A stretch of 27,294 bases of DNA from Linderina pennispora (lineage: Eukaryota > Kickxellomycota > Kickxellomycetes > Kickxellales > Kickxellaceae): NCBI RefSeq assembly GCF_002104995.1, contig NW_024468382.1, positions 1 through 27,294 of the forward strand, in the 5' to 3' direction. Positions 16,614 to 25,376 of the stretch are shown piece after piece; within the stretch, counting starts at the first letter, position 1, and every line of letters starts with the position of its first letter. The notes below the pieces were generated by a model that saw only the letters and a program-made list of their open reading frames with translations, had not been told where the DNA came from and searched no databases. A program made the position numbers and the translations under genes.

Positions 16614-18953
16614 ATGGACAGCAAACTTGCTCTTGCACAGAAGCAGTCTTCAGATACCAGCGATGCTGGGGCCGCTACCGCGTCAAACAAGTCTTCCAGC
16701 TCCACAGCATTTTCCACCTCGAGTATAGCATCATCTACAGAAGATTCTTCACTTGATACCAAGCAGCAGAACGACAACAGCGGGAGTGGCGATGAGGTAA
16801 AGACCAAGGAGGATATGTGGGTCGAGACACGGGTCATCAGAGATGCGAATGCAGTGCTCGACATGATGAAACCGCGGAGCGCTGCTTCGCGAGTGCTTGC
16901 CATCAACATTTCCAAGCACATTTCAGCTGATCTGGAGCATCGGCTCAACGCAACCAGCAAATATGCGATATTTGACACCTGTATAACCCTGCCAGCTCTT
17001 GATGAGCTTGTACCCTACAGCAACAATCGACAGCGGCCGCTATTCGACACAGCAGCATATGCGAAGAAGAAGTACGAGCGCAGCGGAACCACAGCCAACG
17101 CATTTGCAGTATTTCAGGAGTGGATCTCGCCTAGGCCAATACAGCAACAGCCTATAGGGTCGCCATCTGCACCACTGGAGAGTATGCATGGCGACGACAC
17201 GGACGATGCTAAGCAGATCCACACATCGGTACAGTCGTTTGTATATTTTGTCTCTCAACACATCGACTGTTTCATTAGTGCACTGGACCCATGCACCTTT
17301 GCGAAACCACCTTTGTGCATATCGCCATGTCCTGCCATGCGTGATTCAAGACTATGAGCCTAGCAATGATGGTGACTCTCCAGCCATCGGGGCTGGTATC
17401 ACTATAGAGTACAGAAACAGCGATATCAAGCTGATCAACAATCTCTACTATGGCGATGCAATAGCAATCATCGAGGCACGACAAAGTAAAATCCCGGCAT
17501 CGTTGACAAGGCGTACGCGCAGCTGATGCGGAGCACACACAACTTCTATAACTCTGAGTTTGGCCGGCGCTTTGTGTTTGGCTTGACTGTTTGCGATAGC
17601 GAGGTTCGAGTGTGCCTATTTTCCAACGACGCGGTCTTCTCGTCCAGCGCTCTCGACATGTCAACAGCAGGTGGTCGCCTTCAATTTATTGAGCTGCTAG
17701 TTAATTGGTCCTCTCTGTGATGAGGACCAGTTGGGATTTGACACTACGATCCACAGGGATGAGGATAATAACTGCTGGGTGATCAAGTGTCCAGATACAG
17801 CAGCCGATTCGTCCGGCAATGGTAGGCCAAAGATATATTATTTTGATACGATGCTGCCTAGTGATATCGATCTCTTTGGACGACATACCGATTGCTTCTT
17901 GGTGACAGACGAGAAGCCCACTGGTGACAAAGTCAAGCCCAAGTTTATTTTGAAAGATGCATGGCCGGAAGCCACGGAGGACCACACCAGAGATAGGCGA
18001 GACGAGGTTCAGTTTGTGCGCCGAATCACGGAGGAATTAGCAAACTCGGATGTCGAGGACTTGTTTTATCTGAAGTTCGATGCTGGTGGCCGCGTTGTAA
18101 TTGATACTGACCGGGGCCGATTTGAGGATAACACCAAGAACATACTGGGCCCACTTTGCTCGATGCACATGCCAGACAGCACAGCAATACCTTTCCGCGC
18201 ACACAAGCGTTTAGTCATATCGCCAATCGGGGAACCGCTAGGAACTGCTGAATCTGTTCCATGAGGTTATCATTGTACTAAGTGATGTGATGCGCTGCCA
18301 CACCGAGGTACTGCGACGGTGCAACATCCTTCATCGTTCCATCTCCGAAAGAAACATCCTTATTGTGCGTGACGAAGGCAAACCACCCCGTGGACTACTG
18401 ATTGGACTTTGGCTGCGCAGTGGATGTAAGCGAGCGTCAGCCGCCAAACCCAGTGAATGTGGGGATGTTCCTCTATAGGAGCATCAACAATCTTCAAGGC
18501 TCGGATGTGGAGCGGACAGAGCTGGACGATTGGGAATCGCTACTCTACCTACTGTGTCTCTGCGCAACAGCCGGTGTCGGAGAAAATCGTGGTCAACCAC
18601 TCGGAAATATGGAGATGCTGGCAATTAGAAGCTGGTGCATCAGTGCTGCCCCAATGGTCGGGATATTAAAGACACTGGCACTGGGATCCCTTCCTGCCTT
18701 TGAGAGCCTATTAATCCGCCGTTTTAACAACCGCCAGCCTGATATCGAGTATCTGCGGACGCTAACTAGAGATATCTACACCAATTTATTTTGGAACCCA
18801 TCTCTCGGTGGTATCCGCTGCAAAGGCACTGCGTTTGCTGGCGGCATGCGGTTCAACCCATTTGAGGAGCGAGTTAGGGAAAAAGACATGCTTGTTGCCA
18901 CCCTCGCTTATGTTCTAGGCATGGCTAGACAAACATCCAGCTCTTTACTTTAA
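16614..18953 (+). pseudogene. FunK1 (fungal-type protein kinase domain) gene, multiply frameshifted, catalytic Asp replaced
   Basis: The gene starts at 16614 (MDSKLALAQKQSSDTSDAG) and ends at 18953. It is about 775 residues if read through the breaks. Ser-rich N-terminus to about residue 70; then a FunK1 N-lobe: EFGRRFVFGLTVCDSEVRVC, RLQFIELLVNW, LFGRHTDCFLVTDEKPTG, ILKDAWPEATED and PFRAHKRLVISPIGEPLG. The catalytic loop reads CNILHRSISERNIL, where HRD is expected, so the catalytic Asp is Ser. The Mg-binding motif IDFGCAVD follows, then INNLQGSDVERTELDDWESL. Frame changes occur near 17290-17330, 17503-17506 (one base missing), 17710-17711 (extra C), 18262 (extra T) and 18404-18405 (extra G). 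FunK1 kinases are lineage-expanded in fungi. Decay into a pseudokinase or pseudogene fits, but sequence error could explain some breaks. Confidence 0.82.
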
Positions 18954-19814
18954 ACATTCTACTTATGCAACATTATCTAGTTCCATTATAAATTGTTGTC
19001 ATCAATATTTTAAACACCTCTCATTAACTTGAGTCACAAGTACTGTAAGTATTGCTGGTTATACGAAGTTAATGTCTGAAATTGCAACAGTGTCGATTGA
19101 GGTTGTGTCCACATCAGACAGAGACGATTACAATCAAACAAGTAACAGCCCTCCGTTGCTTTGGTATCTATAAGCAATTTTGACAGAATCATATCGAGAG
19201 TAATTGTAATTTGGTGAGTAGCTATAGTTATCGCCATTAAGTTGGAGGCCATTCTGCCTCCAGGTACGGTAGTTGACTATGCACATAGCCCACACCAGGA
19301 CCGGTACCAGCATATTGCGATGACCATCTCTTTGCGTAGATGCACTGCTGGATGGCAGGATCTATGGGGTATGGCTCAATTCCATCGAGGAAATAGCCAC
19401 ATACTTTGCTGAATATGCAGCTACAAACATGGGCCAACAAAAAGCTATGTTGGCAGTGCTCATCGAAAAGCAGATGATATACATGCCACTGGGACTTGCG
19501 CTCTCTTCTACAAGCGCCCACAGGTCCCTTGAGTCAAGCGCAGAGCGAACAGATCGGGGCGACAAGCTCCAAAAAGTGTCTGTGTACTGATCACACTGCT
19601 AATCAGCCGATCACGCCTTATGATCGGGGAAAAATGATAGCGTCTCACCGTTATTTCGAAATTCTTGCATTTCTCCTTTCGACGGTCTATTAATTCCTCG
19701 TTCTTGCATTCTTCTCTCCTTTAATTCACCACGACGTTCGCCAAGCAAAAAGGAAGCAGCTGCGCGTGGTCATTACCGAATTCAGACTCCAACAAAGAAA
19801 AGCGTTAAAAAAGA
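18954..19814. other. Intergenic; one doubtful minus-strand frame
   Basis: 18954-19236 is AT-rich without genes. 19522-19814 is probably the uL24m promoter, with pyrimidine-rich leader sequence. The only candidate is a 94-codon minus frame at 19521-19237, given separately. Confidence 0.45.
19237..19521 (-). other. Doubtful 94-codon reading frame, Cys-containing
   Basis: The frame reads natural-looking text, such as VCGYFLDGIEPYPIDPAIQQ and ending LEAEWPPT, with six Cys. It has no signal peptide, no domain I recognise and no promoter. An overlapping frame (19565-19362) is open too. It may be a gene remnant or chance; it is listed so it can be checked. Confidence 0.18.
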
Positions 19815-20387
19815 ATGCGTCTCCACCGCTCGATTCTCAAATCCACCAGCACACGCGCCATGCCGCGGGACAAAACGCTGCCGAAGCACCTGCGGCTGGG
19901 CAAGTGGAAGATCATCAAGGGCGACGAAGTAGTGGTGATTTCGGGCAAAGACCGGGGCCAGCGGGCCATGGTAACGGAGGTGGCACGCAAGACCAACAGC
20001 GTGTACGTGCGCGGGCTCAAGCTGGCATTCAAGACGGTGCCCAAGACGCAGGAGTCACCGACAGGCAAGATCCAGAAGGAGATGCCGATCCATGTGTCGA
20101 ATGTGGCGCTGGTGGATCCGAGCACAAACCAGCCGACCAAGGTGCGGTTGGCGAGCTATGTTGATCCGGAGACGGGCGTCAAGGAGAAGCGCAGGTACGC
20201 GGTGGGCACTGGCACATATATCCCGAAGAAGGTCGATCTGTCGTACCAGAAGACGTGGAGAGACGGTGTGCTGGACACCGATCCAGATGCGGTCCAGAAG
20301 GTCACGTTCAACGCAGTGCCGGGCATCCCGCCGTTCCCCGAGGACGTGATGCGCGAGATCAAGAACCGGTACAAGAAGCTGTTCTAA
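19815..20387 (+). CDS. MRPL40: Mitochondrial large-subunit ribosomal protein uL24m (KOW motif)
   Basis: The intact 190-aa frame starts MRLHRSILKSTSTRAMPRDK, a basic Ser/Thr-rich mitochondrial leader. A KOW motif spans about residues 34-61 (IKGDEVVVISGKDRGQRAMV, then TEVARKTNSVYV). It is followed by GLKLAFKTVPKT and IHVSNVALVDP, the uL24 pattern for binding 23S-type rRNA near the exit tunnel. The C-terminal ~70 residues (YIPKKVDLSYQKTWRDGVLD; FPEDVMREIKNRYKKLF) are the mitochondrial extension of fungal forms. The symbol follows the yeast name Mrpl40 for this protein. An internal Met at residue 16 is possible, but the first gives the targeting leader. The gene converges on ALG14 with an 80-base gap. 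Confidence 0.88.
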   Translation: MRLHRSILKSTSTRAMPRDKTLPKHLRLGKWKIIKGDEVVVISGKDRGQRAMVTEVARKTNSVYVRGLKLAFKTVPKTQESPTGKIQKEMPIHVSNVALVDPSTNQPTKVRLASYVDPETGVKEKRRYAVGTGTYIPKKVDLSYQKTWRDGVLDTDPDAVQKVTFNAVPGIPPFPEDVMREIKNRYKKLF

Positions 20388-20467
20388 AAAAACTCCCGTG
20401 TTGCTTCAAGAATTTCAGTTTCAAATACAAATAGAAAAAGATATTTGGCTGGAGAATATATGGCATG

Positions 20468-21136
20468 CTAGACGAGATTTGGAATGTATTCGGCCCGTGG
20501 ATACTTTTGCTGCAGACCAGGACCATTGCACGATAAACCGATCGGCCAGGTAATAGGCAATTTTGCCTGACAGCGAGAGCGATCCTTACCGCGTGCGAAT
20601 GACTCGACATGCACGATCGGGATCCGCTTCACGCCCAGCACCCGCAGCACCATGACCAGCACGCACACAATGACACAATTCCCCGGCCCATTGCACAGGA
20701 CGATGTCAGGCAAATGCGACTGAAGCAGCCACGCAGTAGCCGCCAAACACCGTACAGCCGATATGAGCGCCGACACCAGCGACTGGCCGACCTGGCGGCT
20801 GCGGGGTACCCGGCCGACTACGTATCCTGCGAATAGTCGGACATCAGCGGCCGCTCAATCTCTGCAATCTGGTTTGCCGACAGCGCGTCTGATTCGCTGA
20901 CTATATACAGGCGCTTTGTGTATCGCTCGAAATCTATGCCGTGCATTAGCCGCACCATCTCGGCTGTGTGTCCGCCCGACCCCAGCACCACACAGAGCAC
21001 CTTGTTGCCGCCTGTGCTCGGTTCCTTGCCTTTCCGAAGCCGCGACGACGGCGGAGCGTGTGGCGAATGCCGGTAGCACCCAGTACAGCCGCGCAGACAA
21101 GAGCGCTATTAATGATATTGTAATTAGGTAGAACAT
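20468..21136 (-). CDS. ALG14: ALG14, UDP-GlcNAc transferase membrane subunit, several apparent frameshifts
   Basis: Alg14 anchors the soluble catalytic Alg13 at the cytosolic ER face; together they add the second GlcNAc in dolichol-linked glycan synthesis. The ATG at 21136 starts MFYLITISLIALLSARLYWV, the membrane anchor. After VVAA the frame shifts by one extra base (21037-21038) into RKGKEPSTGGNK and VLCVVLGSGGHTAEMVRLMH, the Alg14 glycosyltransferase motif. It then continues to SDYSQ. One missing base near 20824-20828 brings in YVVGRVPRSRQVGQSLVSAL, then HLPDIVLCNGPGNCVIVCVL and IPIVHVESFAR. A short stretch near 20585-20522 is read in a third frame (LSLSGKIAYYLADRFIVQW) before PGLQQKYPRAEYIPNLV and stop. 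The family length (~220 aa) is complete. All motifs persist and yeast ALG14 is essential, so error is likelier than decay. Confidence 0.82.
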
Positions 21137-22254
21137 GTGTTGAAAAAAACCGTAGTGGTGGCAATCCATTAACGGCGAAAAGCAATCACCACCCAATATA
21201 TCCACTGAAGAGCATGCATGGCAAGTATGGTGAATGGGGGAGGCTATAGGAAGGCTGCTTTTTTTTTTCTTCCTCCACATCCCATTCGTAAAAAAGAGAC
21301 ATGTATCGCTCAGATGTGTACCGCGGCACCGGGATCCGGCTATGTGTAGTCGAGCCCTGGAGCTGGCAAAAAAATCAGGGAGAACCGCACCCCCTCCGCA
21401 AGGGACTAAATCCAATTGTGCGTAATTTCGTGGGTGTATTTGCGCTTATTTCCCAAATAGCAGCACAAACGTGCTGGACTCTTTGGTCACCTGGGAAATG
21501 GCAGGGCAGCCGTCGTCTGCGTCCTTTTCTGTTGCTACGAGCTGGAAGTGGCGATCCTCCCACTCCCCGCAAACCAGTGTGACCTGCGCTCGGGTGGGAT
21601 CCAGGCAGAAACTGCCAGCTGGAGGATTCTATGGGGAGCAGTCACTAGCACAGTAAGCAGTGACAGGCCCATGCGCTCTTCCCCTTCCCCAAAAGAGAAC
21701 AGCCAAGATGTATATATTATCTGTGACTGGAGATGGCAGGAGGCGGTGCTGCGATATGGTGCTGGCCTGTGCTCAGCATATCTACTTCCCGTGTCTGCAT
21801 GCATGGTGCTGTATGCGCCCTTTCCACAGCTCAGTGCATCCTTTTTCAGAGGGGTCGTGCAGAGAAGCTGCAAAGGGCGAGCTGGGCATCAATGTCATTC
21901 CTCTCCAGCTGGATTTCTGGCTGTGAACTGGGATTGCATGCATGCACAAGAGATATTGAACAATGCATGTTTGGACATGTGGCTACGAAAAAAGTGCTGC
22001 AAGACATTGTGAATTCCAGCTGAGAGGAGTGTGTATAATGCAAAACTAACGACAATAAGTGAACTGAGAAAAGGACATGTACAAGCTACGAGTGGGAAGA
22101 AGGGTAAAGAAATATGACAGCTAGATGAGCGAGAAAGGGGTGGTTGGTGTAGAGTGGTGAATACAACACAGAGAATGCAAGGTATTTTTTGGGCATTGCC
22201 CGCTCAGCCCCTCAAGGTCTGGCAACCGTCCCGCTCAGCCTACTACGCACTCAC
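21137..22254. other. Intergenic, no supported gene
   Basis: About 1.1 kb. It carries a T-rich tract at about 21260-21272. Frames up to 154 codons (21548-22012, +) are Trp/Cys-rich, overlap other open frames and have no domain, so they are judged chance. The left part presumably holds the ALG14 promoter; the right part is 3' flank of the Reg1-like gene. Confidence 0.5.
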
Positions 22255-24126
22255 TCAGAAGATAGTGTAGTTGGAGATGAAGGACGCACACCACTTGACG
22301 GCATCGACCGTGTTGACGATAGTGTCCTCAGCACGGTCAATGAGTGAATCATGGCGCTGCTGGAACTGCTTGGGGCCGCCGGCTGTGTTGCTCCGCTCGA
22401 GACTGTCGGTTGAGGTAAGCGGTGATCCCCGCTGTCACATAGGCGCTGTGGGGCTCAGCAAGATCCATACGGGTGCTGTACGCGGCCATGTCGTCGTCGT
22501 CCTCGTCATCAATGCCATGGAAGTGGTATTCGCTGCCGATGTAGGCATCGCGATCGCGTGGTTGTGCTGCATGATGCACATTACCGCTGGCTGCATAGCC
22601 AGCGTGATGCTTTGGCAATGATGTCGAGGGACTCGTCACCGCGGCAGGCTTGTAGTGGTACTGCTGCATCTCGCGCTCGAACTCTTGGATGATTGCGTCC
22701 TCGTCATCATCAAAGGGCACACGGTCGGCGTGGGAGCTCTTGTGGTTTGCAGCTGCAAACGGGTCTCGCACAATGCTCGAGGAGGCAGCGGTGGAGGCCT
22801 GATGACAATGCGTATCACTGGTTGCTCTAATGCTGGAGCCAGCATTCATGTAAGGCGCAGTGGGCGTCGAGGGCTGCTGGGTGTGCCGCGCAGCAAACGG
22901 GTCAGGCACGTACGATGCCACCGAGGTTGACGAGGTGCTGCTGGTGGTCGACCGAGCCTGCTTCTCGACAGTGAACGACGAGACCGACACAGCATCGCTG
23001 ACAAAGCGGCGGACCTGGCCTGCGACCGACTGACGTAGCCCTGCACGTATCCACTGACGCCATTCTTGCTGTCACCCGGAATGGCGTTGTGACTCAAGTG
23101 CGCACTGGTAATCCGATCGGCAGGCGTGGGACCGCCAAAGAGCGCAATGCCACTGTTAAAGTCATTGAACAGATCTTCATCGTCGCTATCGTCGTACATG
23201 CTTGGCGGCGGACTGAGGGCTGGGGCCGGCGTGGCCGTCAGCCTACGGTGGTCTCCCTTGAGCTGTGTGGGAGCAAGCTTGATCACAAGCGAGCGGCGGC
23301 CGCGGCTGGCAGCGCCGCCATTTCGCAGGGTACGCCGCACAGGCATTATTGGTATAACGCATCGCGGCGTCACCCTCCTCATCGCAGTTATCCTCGTAGT
23401 CAGCGGGCAGACACTCGCGCTCTGCTTGAACACCACCATGCACTGCTCGACCTGATCGTTGAAGCGCAGGCGCGGCCGCATACCGCCCTCCTGCACCGCT
23501 GGCGTGTTCTCCAGAGTCGTGTCAGAGCCCAGGGAGCTCGTGGACATGCTCTCGCGAATCGACATGGCTGGCGAGTGCATCGGCGAATACGGCGGGCTTG
23601 ACGCCGGGCTCAGCGTCGGCGAAGTCAGGAATGTCTGCAAGTCCGTCCGCTTCAGCGCCGGCTTCAGTGCCGGCTTCAGCGGCACGGCTATCGGTGCAGC
23701 CGCTACTGGAGTGCTCTCCTTTGACGTCAGCGACAGCGAGTGTGCTGACCACGGCACCTCGAGCCGCAGCGCCGGCATCTGTGCGTACAGAAACACTGGG
23801 TCCGCGTCCTTGTTCCAGTTGATGCGCTCGGCGGGTACGGCGGCAGCTGCAGGCGGCCGACGGCCCACTGGCGCCATACCACGTTGACTGACCGCGCATG
23901 TGTGAAGGACTCGTCTTCGCCATTGTTCTGGTAGCAGTTGCGGAATTCGGCATGGGCCGTCTCAGGCGCTTGGCATGCCGGCGCAGCAGTGCCTGTGTGC
24001 GTGCGAGTGTATGTTCTGTCCAGTCGTACAAAAATAGTCCACCCGCTGCACCAGCTCTGGATAGCGCTCATACAGGTTGCAGTCGCAGAGCAGCAGGACA
24101 TCAACGAGCTCGTGTATGTCCTCCAT
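22255..24126 (-). CDS. Reg1-like regulatory subunit of PP1 (Glc7), several apparent frameshifts
   Basis: Read as one gene from ATG 24126 (MEDIHELVDVLLLCDCNLYE) to TGA 22257-22255, about 620 aa. Near the N-terminus VWRQWAVGRLQL and AERINWNKDADPVFLY match the DUF1752 pattern (a W-x-x-W helix followed by INWxKDxD). Then come KPALKPALKR, a Ser/Pro-rich region, and GMRPRLRFNDQVEQCMVVF, the Reg1-type signature with an RVxF-like PP1 docking site (RLRF). Next are an acidic DDSDDEDLFNDFNSG and repeated DPFAA motifs. The end is FQQRHDSLIDRAEDTIVNTV, then a tail ending SNYTIF. In yeast Reg1-Glc7 dephosphorylates Snf1 in glucose repression. Frames change at 24030-24034 (A5 run), about 23945-23965, about 23845, between 23300 and 23420 (twice), about 23027 and about 22420. 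Homologous text continues across each break, so the product is probably real. Confidence 0.72.
23648..23680. repeat. 12-bp tandem repeat coding for Lys-Pro-Ala-Leu
   Basis: GCCGGCTTCAGT (23657-23668) is followed by GCCGGCTTCAGC (23669-23680) and preceded by a partial unit. On the minus strand they encode KPALKPALK within the Reg1-like protein, a small in-frame coding repeat. Confidence 0.7.
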
Positions 24127-25376
24127 GGGGTATAAAAATGGCCAGTGGCAGTGTATGGAATGGGTACAAAAAGAGGGATATGAAATAAAACCCAGACGAG
24201 AGGTGGAGAGAAAAAATATGTTCAGAGCCGAAAGGGCCAGCTTGGGTCCTTTATAAAAAAGTGGGCTGTTTGCTCGATTAAGGAAGAAATGCGCTGTGGC
24301 CGCACTTGTGCAAACAACGAGAAAAAGTGGTTTGAAGTAGCAGGAGGGCTACGGCTTCTATTATCTTTTTAGTTGCGTGGCGGGCGTTGGTAACTAGGGG
24401 CGGGTACAGCCACTGAAGTATATAATGTGCAGGCAGCAGCTTATATAGGCTATTAAACAAGTTGAAACAGAGGAGAAAGAGCGGTGTTCAAGAAGTCCCA
24501 AGAGTCCTGTGCCGAGACTGCCCGCGTTTTATAAAAGCAAGCGATGCGTGTTCCTTTCGCTGCTGCCTAGCCGCTCCACTCCTCCCCAAGCTGTGGGGGC
24601 AAAAGGCCTGCATTTTCGCACCAATGGGCACACCTGCGGGCGAAACTGGGAACGTTATCTGGGTGGATCTTCTCGATCGCGGATTGGCCAGGAATTGTTT
24701 GGGCTGGGCTGGACGAGCCCGCGTGCCGGGTAGCACTACCACCCCCTCGCCATCTCCTGCTATCAGTGACGGGTGTCTGCTAGGTTTCCCACCCCTTCCC
24801 CTCTTTTCTAACACATCCTCAGACAAGCGCCCCCCGATCCTTTGAGCGGATGCCGGTTTGATATCGGGAGGCGCGTCATCTGTGATGTGTGCTCCGAACT
24901 TCAGGGGGAGACTGCGTTTCCCTCCCCTTTGCAATCCAGTCCGCCCACAGGGGTGCTATATCGGGTACATGGGGGCCAGGGACGTCACGAAATCGGTAGT
25001 TGCCGAGCGGGTCTTTATTTTGGAGATAATATACGCGATTGCCCAGGTGCCTTTATTGGGGAGCGTAGAAGAGACCTTGTACCGGGACCGCCAGATATTT
25101 GTGATAGAAGCGGCGATCCATTGGGCGAAGCCTAATTTCCCCGGTGCCCACCGCATCTTGTGCTGCCGCTTGGCAAAAATAGATATCAACAAAGACGCAA
25201 TCGCCGACACGTTTCCTCGCTGCCACCACACCATGTTCAGTCCGATCTGAGGAGGGGTGGGCGAGAGATGCTACAGCTGCAGTCTCCTTATGCGGGTATA
25301 ATTACAGCAGCGTCTGCATGCGATGCAGGTCACAGCGAGATTTATCGTTTCTATCAGCTCATCCAGGCTCTTTATT
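24127..25376. other. Intergenic region with ambiguous open frames on both strands
   Basis: About 1.25 kb between the Reg1-like start and the SKI3 3' end. At 24462-24934 both strands are open for 120-150 codons. At 24858-25250 (+) a 130-codon frame reads TKSVVAERVFILEIIYAIAQ and onwards, and at 25234-24956 (-) a 92-codon frame overlaps it. Neither has a recognised domain, a convincing promoter or a clear codon bias. The TATA-like ATATAATG and TTATATAGG at 24420-24450 may belong to either strand. Confidence 0.4.
25371..25376 (-). terminator. Poly(A) signal AATAAA at the SKI3 stop
   Basis: AATAAA (minus strand) begins directly after the SKI3 TGA (25379-25377). Confidence 0.4.

Noticed and set aside
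20559-20585. A 23-nt intron in ALG14 from GTAAGG to TGTCAG
   Set aside because: It is too short for spliceosomal removal, and it would not by itself restore the frame at both ends.
21548-22012. A 154-codon + frame in the gap after ALG14
   Set aside because: Composition is rich in Trp, Cys and Ser, other frames are open over the same span, and there is no domain or promoter.
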